A DNA stretch of 5,140 nucleotides. It comes from Lachnospiraceae bacterium UBA3711 (GTDB lineage: Bacteria; Bacillota; Clostridia; Lachnospirales; Lachnospiraceae). The stretch is taken from contig DFHY01000097.1 of the NCBI GenBank assembly GCA_002371345.1, positions 1-5,140 of the forward strand, in the 5' to 3' direction. Each line of letters starts with the position of its first letter. Position 1 is the first letter of the stretch. The notes beneath the pieces are model-generated. The model saw only the letters and a program-made list of their open reading frames with translations, was not told the DNA's origin and did no database searches. Positions 1 through 4,962 of the stretch are shown one piece after another. The position numbers and the translations under genes were made by a program.

Positions 1-25
1 GCAACGAAGCGATCCGTACATCATA

Positions 26-56
26 GTTGGGGGCAAAAGTTACTTTTGACCCCAAC
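26..56. repeat. Inverted repeat (14-bp arms, 3-nt loop)
   Basis: The left arm 26-39 (GTTGGGGGCAAAAG) pairs with 43-56 (CTTTTGACCCCAAC) around the loop TTA, with one mismatch (33/49). No T-tract follows on either strand, so it is not a textbook intrinsic terminator, although it is stable enough to stop or protect a transcript end. It lies beyond the larger hairpin at 67-110, on the downstream side of pyk. The 8-bp word ACATCATA occurs on both sides (18-25 and 55-62). It could be a second transcript-end hairpin, the 3' end of a gene to the left, or a copy of a small dispersed repeat. Confidence 0.6.
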
Positions 57-66
57 ATCATATTAT

Positions 67-110
67 ATACGGCCGCATGGAACATGCTGATATGTTCCGT
101 GCGGCCGTAT
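67..110 (-). terminator. Long hairpin downstream of pyk, probable transcript end
   Basis: Arms 67-85 and 92-110 are complementary over 19 positions with a single G/T wobble and a 6-nt loop (GCTGAT), giving a very stable stem rich in GGCCGC. It starts 67 bp past the pyk stop codon. In the pyk direction it is followed by ATAATATGATG, which is A/T-rich but not a true T-run. Because the stem is nearly symmetric, it could end transcription from both sides. The structure is seen directly; the terminator role is inferred from position. Confidence 0.6.
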
Positions 111-149
111 GAAATTCCGTTACCGGATGACAATGTACACTGAATCACA

Positions 150-178
150 TAGGCATGGCTTAGCGATCGGTTTATAAT
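150..178 (+). promoter_or_regulatory. Possible antisense promoter at the pyk 3' end
   Basis: A perfect TATAAT lies at 173-178, 17 bp after TAGGCA (150-155; 4 of 6 matches to TTGACA). It overlaps the first base of the reverse-complement pyk stop codon and points rightwards, antisense to pyk. No + strand gene that it could serve is apparent before 1827. It may be a chance match or may drive an antisense RNA over the pyk 3' end. Confidence 0.2.
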
Positions 179-1590
179 CAGATATTCTCGATCTTGATGA
201 GGTTTGTATTACCGGACTTACCTGTGACATAACCGCCCGTGATGACGATCTTGTCGCCTTTCTTGAGGCCGAGAGCATCAATGGTTATCTTCCTCGCGCT
301 GTAGAACAGTACATCTGTCGACGGATAGTATTCACAGAGCTGTGGTATCACGGCCCATGACAGTGCCAGCTTGCGCCATGTCTTCTCGTCTGTGGTCAGC
401 CCGATGATGTCTACAGGCGAGCGGAAGCGGGATACCATACGTGCTGTCAGGCCGGAGATAGTACAGGCTACGATGGCATTCGCCTTAATATCTATTGCCA
501 TCTGGCAGGTTGCGTGGGATATGGCGTCTACCTCGTTGTGAATGAGGAAGCTGGAATCGTGGAAGCGCTGGGTATACTGAATATCCTGTTCTGTAGTCTC
601 CGCGATCTTTGACATGGTCTTGACCGCTTCGACCGGGTACTTACCGGCGGCGGTCTCGCCCGACAGCATGATGGCGCTGGATCCGTCATACACGGCATTT
701 GCCACATCCGACGCCTCCGCCCTGGTGGGCCTTGGATTGCTGATCATGGATTCCAGCATCTCGGTTGCGGTGATTACCCGCTTGCCGAGCATACGGCACT
801 TGGTGATGAGGTTTTTCTGTATGGCCGGCAGCTTCTCAAATGAAATCTCAACGCCCATGTCTCCGCGTGCGACCATGATGCCGTCGCATTCTTTGCAGAT
901 ATCTTCTATGTTGTCATATCCGGACTGGTTTTCTATCTTTGCGATAAGCTCAATGCCCGCGCCGTCGTGCTTGTTCATGAATTCATGAACATCGATAAGA
1001 TCCTGCCGTACTGAGACGAATGAACATGCGATAAAATCAACGTCGTTCTGAATCCCGAAGAGGATATCGGACTTATCCTGCTTGGACAGGTACTCCTGCT
1101 TGATAACCTTTCCCGGGAAGCTCATGCTCTTGCGGTTGGAGAGCGTGCCTCCGCATTCCACGACAGTGATGATGTCATGGTCTTTGATCTCTCTGACACG
1201 GAAGACCATCAGTCCATTGTTAAGGAGAATGGTATCCCCCGGCTTCATGTCATGATAGAGCTTCGGGAAGCTTACGCTGACTCTTTCGTGAGTACCTTCC
1301 ACCTGCTCCGCGGTGAATGTAAAGATATCGCCTTCCTTCAGATTGACGCTCCCGTTCTCAAATGTGCCTATTCTGTATTCGGGACCTTTCGTGTCAAGCA
1401 TGATCGCTATAGGAAGCTTGAGCTCATTTCTGACCTTGCGTATAGTCTCAATGCGTTTCAGATGCTCCTCGTGTGTGCCATGGGAAAAATTCAGTCTGGC
1501 GACATTCATGCCGGCAAGACATAAAGCACGCACCATTTCCTCGGAATCGCTTGCAGGCCCTATAGTGCAGACTATCTTGGTTTTTCTCAT
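178..1590 (-). CDS. pyk: Pyruvate kinase
   Basis: Cytoplasmic enzyme of the last glycolytic step, converting phosphoenolpyruvate and ADP to pyruvate and ATP. The 470 residues match the usual length of the short bacterial form; the extra C-terminal PEP-utiliser-like domain of Bacillus enzymes is absent. It begins MRKTKIVCTIGPAS. Visible landmarks are the ARLNFSHG loop (31-38, Arg32), LDTKGPE (65-71), the B domain about 70-160, KIEN with the catalytic Lys218 and Glu220, the MVARGDMGVE metal/substrate site (239-248), TATEMLESM with Thr276, and PTRAEASDVANAVYDG (288-303). The C-terminal domain runs from about 345 to 470 and ends on a GG..TG loop. Oddities: LLNNGL (122-127) where most homologues have a DDGL-type motif, KGPEYR instead of KGPEIR, and ATEMLESM instead of ATQML. 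The start is supported by GGAGGG at 1597-1602, six bases upstream of the ATG. It is monocistronic as far as visible, with its own promoter and a downstream hairpin. Confidence 0.97.
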   Translation of the reverse strand: MRKTKIVCTIGPASDSEEMVRALCLAGMNVARLNFSHGTHEEHLKRIETIRKVRNELKLPIAIMLDTKGPEYRIGTFENGSVNLKEGDIFTFTAEQVEGTHERVSVSFPKLYHDMKPGDTILLNNGLMVFRVREIKDHDIITVVECGGTLSNRKSMSFPGKVIKQEYLSKQDKSDILFGIQNDVDFIACSFVSVRQDLIDVHEFMNKHDGAGIELIAKIENQSGYDNIEDICKECDGIMVARGDMGVEISFEKLPAIQKNLITKCRMLGKRVITATEMLESMISNPRPTRAEASDVANAVYDGSSAIMLSGETAAGKYPVEAVKTMSKIAETTEQDIQYTQRFHDSSFLIHNEVDAISHATCQMAIDIKANAIVACTISGLTARMVSRFRSPVDIIGLTTDEKTWRKLALSWAVIPQLCEYYPSTDVLFYSARKITIDALGLKKGDKIVITGGYVTGKSGNTNLIKIENI

Positions 1591-1665
1591 ATTGTGCCCT
1601 CCGTCACAAACTGGTTAGATTAATAACTGTTATCAGTAAAGATCTGATACATACAATACGTTCTT

Positions 1666-1694
1666 AGTATAACATGAGCAGCCCGGAAAAAGAA
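1666..1694 (-). promoter_or_regulatory. pyk promoter, extended -10 type
   Basis: On the minus strand TATACT (1666-1671) is preceded by TG one base upstream (TGTTATACT), the extended -10 form. A weak -35 (TTCTTT, 1689-1694) sits 17 bp away. Transcription would start near 1659, giving a leader of about 70 nt. That leader contains small dyads: the palindrome ATAACTGTTAT at 1623-1633, and TATCAG (1631-1636) with CTGATA (1644-1649). These might be an operator or a weak hairpin; no known regulator site is recognised. Confidence 0.55.
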
Positions 1695-1768
1695 CGAGTA
1701 CGGCATCAAAACTGGCTTCATAGCAATGTCATTTTACTGTTCGGGAAAATATAAATGCAGCGCTGGGC

Positions 1769-1797
1769 ATGACATGGTTTCATTACCGCGTTATAAT
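1769..1797 (+). promoter_or_regulatory. Promoter of the NusG domain II gene
   Basis: ATGACA (1769-1774, 5 of 6 to consensus) and a perfect TATAAT (1792-1797) are separated by exactly 17 bp, a strong sigma-A-like promoter. Transcription should begin near 1804, giving a leader of only about 20 nt before the ATG at 1827. The 8-bp palindrome CAGCGCTG (1758-1765) lies just upstream of the -35 box. The promoter position supports the upstream start of the gene rather than the internal Met codon at 1983. Confidence 0.7.
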
Positions 1798-1826
1798 ACG
1801 GAGTCGGATAGATACGGAGATTGTAT

Positions 1827-2333
1827 ATGATGAAGCGGTACGGTAATAAGAGTGGGACAATGAATCCTGAGAGTGAGATGCATGTGTACAGTGAAGGGGC
1901 AGGTGACAGCAAAGAGTGCGCGGACATTGAAGAACAGCATAACAGTAAAGAGCGTACTGACCATAAAGGAAACATTGAAGGCATGAAGCAGAGACGTAAC
2001 AGCCTTATCTTCATAGCGTCTCTTTCCGCTGTACTCATAGTGCTGTTTATGCTCCAGAGAAAAGCCGTGCCGGATTCCGGCCTGGTCTGTGTGATACAGA
2101 TAGACGGAGAGCAGGTTCATACCATGGAGCTGAACCGGGACGGGGAATACAGGGCAGAGGATTCTGACGGGCATTATAATATCGTAGTGGTTAAAGACGG
2201 CACTGTGAGGGTTACAGAGGCGGACTGCGCAAATCAGATCTGTGTTCAGACCGGCGGTATCAGGAATCCGGGCGAGGTCATAGCCTGCCTTCCGCACAGA
2301 ATGATCATCTATATCGAGGACGGAACAAACTGA
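1827..2333 (+). CDS. Membrane-anchored NusG domain II-containing protein
   Basis: The protein has 168 residues from ATG 1827. Residues 1-56 are polar and charged (Glu, Ser, Lys, Gly, Asn). A positive KQRRN patch precedes one hydrophobic segment at about 59-76 (SLIFIASLSAVLIVLFML). After it lies a compact beta-rich domain of about 90 residues typical of stand-alone NusG domain II (DUF1312-like) proteins, ending with DCANQICVQTGG..NPGEVIACLPHRMIIYIE. Three Cys (134, 139, 154) fit the family's C-x4-C...CLP pattern. By the positive-inside rule the tail should be cytoplasmic and the Cys-bearing domain outside. The role of these proteins is not established; related genes often lie near redox or membrane-associated loci. 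There is no NGN domain, so this is not the transcription factor NusG. GGAGA (1816-1820) serves ATG 1827 or ATG 1830; TTG 1821 is less likely. A Met at 1983 would give a 116-residue form closer to the usual family length, but the promoter favours the long form. Confidence 0.82.
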   Translation: MMKRYGNKSGTMNPESEMHVYSEGAGDSKECADIEEQHNSKERTDHKGNIEGMKQRRNSLIFIASLSAVLIVLFMLQRKAVPDSGLVCVIQIDGEQVHTMELNRDGEYRAEDSDGHYNIVVVKDGTVRVTEADCANQICVQTGGIRNPGEVIACLPHRMIIYIEDGTN

Positions 2334-2341
2334 TCGGGGCT

Positions 2342-2355
2342 GTATCCGGCGATAC
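2342..2355. repeat. Small dyad next to the smsC -35 box
   Basis: GTATC-CGGC-GATAC is a perfect 5-bp inverted repeat with a 4-nt spacer. It lies between the NusG domain II stop codon and the -35 box that begins at 2356. It is too short, and lacks a T-tract, to be a convincing terminator. Its position would suit an operator, but no known Fe-S regulator site (such as an IscR/Rrf2-type box) is recognised. Confidence 0.25.
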
Positions 2356-2384
2356 TTGATTCGTGTTTAATAAAAATGTATTAT
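2356..2384 (+). promoter_or_regulatory. Probable promoter of smsCB
   Basis: TTGATT (2356-2361, 4 of 6 matches) and TATTAT (2379-2384, 5 of 6) are 17 bp apart. The start would be near 2391, leaving a leader of about 60 nt. That leader contains the palindrome CTCATGAG (2417-2424) and the dyad TTATA-CT-TATAA (2427-2438), which abuts the ribosome binding site AAGGAGGAG (2437-2445). Confidence 0.5.
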
Positions 2385-2450
2385 GAAGAGGCACTCTGAC
2401 GACGGGATTGATGTATCTCATGAGTGTTATACTTATAAGGAGGAGCGGAA

Positions 2451-3185
2451 ATGCTCGAATTGAGACATATTTCATTTTCAGTAAATGACACTGAGGAGAA
2501 GGAGATCGTTAAGGATCTCAGCCTGACTGTCGATGACGGGAAGTTTGTTGTAATCACCGGCCCGAACGGAGGCGGCAAGTCAACCATGGCGAAGCTGATC
2601 TCAGGGATCGAGAAGCCCACTGAGGGGCAGATTCTGCTGGACGGGGAAGATATCACTGAACTGTCAGTAACGGAGAGGGCGAGGCGTGGAATAGGATATG
2701 CGTTTCAGCAGCCGGTAAAGTTCAAGGGCATAAGAGTATTCGATCTTCTCAGAATTGCGTCCGGACAGTCGATCTCGGTAAATGAAGCATGCTCATATCT
2801 GTCCGAGGTCGGTCTGTGCGCCAAGGATTATATCGAGCGTGAGGTTAACGCGTCTCTGTCAGGCGGTGAGCTGAAGAGGATAGAGATCGCGACCGTGCTT
2901 GCCCGGAAAACCAAGCTGTCTGTGTTTGATGAGCCTGAAGCGGGAATTGACCTGTGGAGCTTCCAGAATCTTGTCAGGATCTTCGAGAAGATGCAGAAGG
3001 AGACCAGGGACAGTTCTATTCTTGTGATTTCCCATCAGGAGAGAATACTTAACATAGCGGACGAGATCGTTGTGCTGAGCGGCGGCGAGATCGAACGGAT
3101 TGGGACAAGAGAAGAGGTGCTGCCGAAGATTCTGGGCACCGATGCTGCTGTAGATGCTTGCGCGAGACTGAGTGACGGGAGGTAA
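2451..3185 (+). CDS. smsC: SufC-like ABC ATPase of a minimal Fe-S assembly system (SmsC)
   Basis: Cytoplasmic ATPase of 244 residues, the usual SufC size, which powers Fe-S cluster assembly on its SufB-like partner instead of driving transport. Seen in order: Walker A GPNGGGKST (37-45), Q-loop around Gln86-Gln87, signature LSGGE (136-140), Walker B ending LSVFDEPE (156-163) with catalytic Glu161, the DEPEAGIDLWSF stretch (160-171), and switch His195. No membrane protein or binding protein lies next to it, and the SufB-like gene begins 3 bp after its stop, so a transporter role is unlikely. AGGAGG at 2438-2443 fixes the ATG at 2451. The DEPEAGIDLWSF stretch differs from the DE-x-D-SGLD pattern of classical SufC and fits, from memory, the SmsC branch found in anaerobes and methanogens. 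No sufS, sufU, sufE or sufD is present in the window, so the sulfur donor must be encoded elsewhere. Confidence 0.88.
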   Translation: MLELRHISFSVNDTEEKEIVKDLSLTVDDGKFVVITGPNGGGKSTMAKLISGIEKPTEGQILLDGEDITELSVTERARRGIGYAFQQPVKFKGIRVFDLLRIASGQSISVNEACSYLSEVGLCAKDYIEREVNASLSGGELKRIEIATVLARKTKLSVFDEPEAGIDLWSFQNLVRIFEKMQKETRDSSILVISHQERILNIADEIVVLSGGEIERIGTREEVLPKILGTDAAVDACARLSDGR

Positions 3186-3188
3186 GAC

Positions 3189-4115
3189 ATGCTTCAGATG
3201 GATGAGATTCAGAAGAGACTTCTGAGTGAGGTTTCAGGACTTCACGATGTCCCGACAGGCGCGTATAATCTGCGGGCGAACGGGGCTTCGGCGGGAAGGC
3301 AGAGCACAGCGAATATTGAGATAGAATCCAAGACGGACGTAAGCGGGCTTGAGATAACTGTTAAGGACGGTACGAAGAACGAGAGCATCCATATCCCGGT
3401 TGTCCTCAGCCAGAGTGGAATGTCCGAGACTGTTTACAATGATTTCCATATCGGTGATGACTGTGACATACTGATCATTGCAGGCTGCGGTATCGACAAC
3501 TGCGGCACACAGAATTCAGAGCACGACGGCATTCACCGCTTCTGGGTCGGGAAGAATTCGAAGGTAAAGTATGTGGAGAAGCATTACGGTTCCGGCGACG
3601 GCAGCGGCAAGCGCATTCTGAATCCTGTTACGGAAGTATACATGGATGACGGCAGCTCCATGGAGATGGAGATGGTACAGATCAAGGGCGTCGACTCCAC
3701 GGACAGACGGACACTGGCTCAGCTTGGGGCTGACAGCCATCTGGTTGTCAGGGAGAGACTGATGACTCACGGAGTGCAGGAGGCCATCAGCGTTTATGAT
3801 GTAAACCTGAATAAAGACGGATCAAGCGCGGATATCGTATCGCGCGGTGTCGCGCGTGGCAGGTCCTATCAGAAGCTAGATCTTAAGATTGTCGGAAATG
3901 CTGTCTGCAGCGGGCACACTGAGTGCGATTCCATCATCATGGACGAGGGAAGGATTCTGGCAGTCCCGTCTCTTGAAGCTAACAGCGTCGAGGCCGCTCT
4001 GATTCATGAGGCGGCTATCGGAAAGATCGCAGGCGAGCAGCTTACCAAGCTGATGACACTCGGGCTGACTCAGGCTGAAGCCGAGGAACAGATAATCAAC
4101 GGATTCCTGCGATGA
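3189..4115 (+). CDS. smsB: SufB/SufD-like Fe-S scaffold protein (SmsB)
   Basis: Cytoplasmic scaffold partner of the preceding ATPase, 308 residues, much shorter than E. coli SufB (about 495) or SufD (about 420). The beta-helix core occupies roughly 50-265. The C-terminal end carries the family hallmarks: CSGHTECDSIIMD (240-252), whose Cys246 aligns with the essential SufB Cys405; A.P.LEA (258-264); and IHEAAIGKI (272-280), with His273-Glu274 in the place of the SufB HEA motif. The final helices contain EQL..LM..GL and a NGFLR end. Cys92, Cys100 and Cys105 cluster with HDGIHRF (112-118), a possible further ligand region. Having a single B-type protein instead of SufB plus SufD suggests a homodimeric scaffold with two ATPases, as described for SMS systems. 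GGGAGG (3177-3182), inside the last codons of smsC, gives tight translational linkage. The last codons and the stop lie inside the first hairpin of the 37-bp repeat. Confidence 0.87.
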   Translation: MLQMDEIQKRLLSEVSGLHDVPTGAYNLRANGASAGRQSTANIEIESKTDVSGLEITVKDGTKNESIHIPVVLSQSGMSETVYNDFHIGDDCDILIIAGCGIDNCGTQNSEHDGIHRFWVGKNSKVKYVEKHYGSGDGSGKRILNPVTEVYMDDGSSMEMEMVQIKGVDSTDRRTLAQLGADSHLVVRERLMTHGVQEAISVYDVNLNKDGSSADIVSRGVARGRSYQKLDLKIVGNAVCSGHTECDSIIMDEGRILAVPSLEANSVEAALIHEAAIGKIAGEQLTKLMTLGLTQAEAEEQIINGFLR

Positions 4116-4230
4116 ATCCGGGAAACAGAAGATCAGCGGATTTCCGCGATGAATCCGAGGAACGGAAGATCAGCGGATTCCCGCGATGAATCCGGGGAAC
4201 AGAAGATCAGCGGATTCCCGCGATGAATCT
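4097..4230 (+). repeat. 37-bp tandem repeat array between smsB and trmD
   Basis: Full units lie at 4111-4147, 4148-4184 and 4185-4221, differing from each other at only 2-4 positions, all transitions. A partial unit (4097-4110) lies inside the smsB coding end and another (4222-4230) lies before trmD. Each junction is an inverted repeat, CGGATTC-(7 nt)-GAATCCG, at 4100-4120, 4137-4157, 4174-4194 and 4211-4231. The two arm changes (T at 4143 and T at 4230) both leave G-U pairs in RNA, so all four stems persist. The loop always carries C(C/T)GCGAT, and ATGA recurs every 37 bp. There are no spacers, so this is not CRISPR. It may act as an RNA element or buffer between the two genes, or be a simple slippage duplication of the smsB 3' end. 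Confidence 0.9.
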
Positions 4231-4255
4231 GATACAAAGAGGAGCGGCAGCTTCG

Positions 4256-4921
4256 ATGAAGATTTCGATTCTTACGATATTTCCGGAGATGTTCCGTGAC
4301 TTTGTAAAAGAACCTGTGATCGCAAGGGCTCTCGGGAGAAAGATCGCAGAGCTTGAGATCGTGGACATCCGTTCATTTGCGGGCGGAAGCTTCCGGCATA
4401 TAGATGATGACTCATACGGCGGGGGAGCAGGGATGGTTATGCGCTGCGGACCTGTCCTGGACGCGCTTGACGCCGTCCGTAAGCCCGGAAGCTACACGGC
4501 AGTCATGACTCCTGCCGGGAGGCGGTATACGCAGAAGACAGCGCATGAATTCGCTGCGCTGGGACACCTGATACTGATATGCGGGCACTATGAAGGGCTG
4601 GATGAACGTATCCTGAACCATGCGGACGGAGTATATACTATAGGTGATTATGTGCTGACAGGAGGTGAGCTTCCGGCAAAAGTAGTGTGTGACTCAGTCA
4701 TACGTCTGCTGCCAGGAGTGCTCAGGAGTGAAGCGACTGCCGAGGAGTCATTTGAACAGGGGATGCTGGAGTATCCCCAGTACACGAAGCCGGCAGTCTT
4801 CCGCGGAGAGAGTGTCCCTGAGGTGCTGCTTACAGGCAATCATGAGAGGATCCGTGAATGGCGGCAAAAAGAGGCGCTCCGAATAACCATGGAGCGCCGT
4901 CCTGATCTTCTGAACAAGTAA
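4256..4921 (+). CDS. trmD: tRNA (guanine-37-N1)-methyltransferase
   Basis: SPOUT-family enzyme that methylates G37 next to the anticodon of tRNAs using S-adenosylmethionine, preventing +1 frameshifting. The 221 residues open with MKISILTIFPEMF. Visible motifs are DDDSYGGGAGMVM (50-62), the trefoil-knot cofactor loops ICGHYEGLDER (108-118) and TIGDYVLTGGELPA (128-141), Arg150 (the equivalent of E. coli Arg154), EYPQYTKP (172-179), VP.VLLTGNH (187-196) and RRPDLL (214-219). Differences from most TrmDs are Ser at 53 for the Pro of PYGGG, and Glu164 at the position of the E. coli general base Asp169. The protein also stops soon after RRPDLL, about 20-30 residues short of many homologues. The ATG at 4256 is preferred because the family N-terminus begins there and AGAGGAG lies at 4238-4244; ATG 4223 in frame would add 11 unlike residues. 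It probably shares a transcript with smsCB. The usual neighbours rpsP, rimM and rplS are absent. Confidence 0.92.
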   Translation: MKISILTIFPEMFRDFVKEPVIARALGRKIAELEIVDIRSFAGGSFRHIDDDSYGGGAGMVMRCGPVLDALDAVRKPGSYTAVMTPAGRRYTQKTAHEFAALGHLILICGHYEGLDERILNHADGVYTIGDYVLTGGELPAKVVCDSVIRLLPGVLRSEATAEESFEQGMLEYPQYTKPAVFRGESVPEVLLTGNHERIREWRQKEALRITMERRPDLLNK

Positions 4922-4935
4922 TGAGCCACCGGAAG

Positions 4936-4962
4936 GATGTAAGCGAAATCTTTGTTTACATC
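4936..4962 (+). terminator. Hairpin in the trmD / transglutaminase convergent gap
   Basis: GATGTAAGCGAA (4936-4947) pairs with TTTGTTTACATC (4951-4962) around a 3-nt loop: 12 pairs, of which two are G-U in the + strand transcript (they become C-A mismatches on the minus strand). It begins 14 bp after the trmD stop, so it suits the trmD transcript best. Its right arm overlaps the stop codon of the convergent gene. No T-run follows, so it is a weak or non-canonical terminator candidate. Confidence 0.45.

Noticed and set aside
1..26. Last seven codons (NEAIRTS then TAG) of a + strand gene ending before the first hairpin
   Set aside because: Too short to support as coding. It is only suggestive because a hairpin follows directly.
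614..1618. Plus-strand open frames opposite pyk
   Set aside because: They are shadows of the conserved pyruvate kinase frame, with no recognisable protein features.
1718..2297. Minus-strand open frames opposite the NusG domain II gene
   Set aside because: No family resemblance and no ribosome binding site; they are antisense to a gene with a clear domain, promoter and ribosome binding site.
2425..2433. Second smsC promoter with extended -10 TGTTATACT
   Set aside because: It has no fitting -35, and transcription would start inside the ribosome binding site.
2451..3185. ABC transporter ATPase
   Set aside because: No permease or binding protein is adjacent, and the partner 3 bp downstream is clearly SufB-like.
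4111..4221. CRISPR-like array
   Set aside because: The 37-bp units are directly abutting without unique spacers, and no cas gene is in view.
4223..4255. Upstream in-frame ATG as the trmD start
   Set aside because: The 11 added residues are unlike any TrmD N-terminus, the ATG lies in the repeat without a ribosome binding site, and AGAGGAG at 4238-4244 serves 4256.
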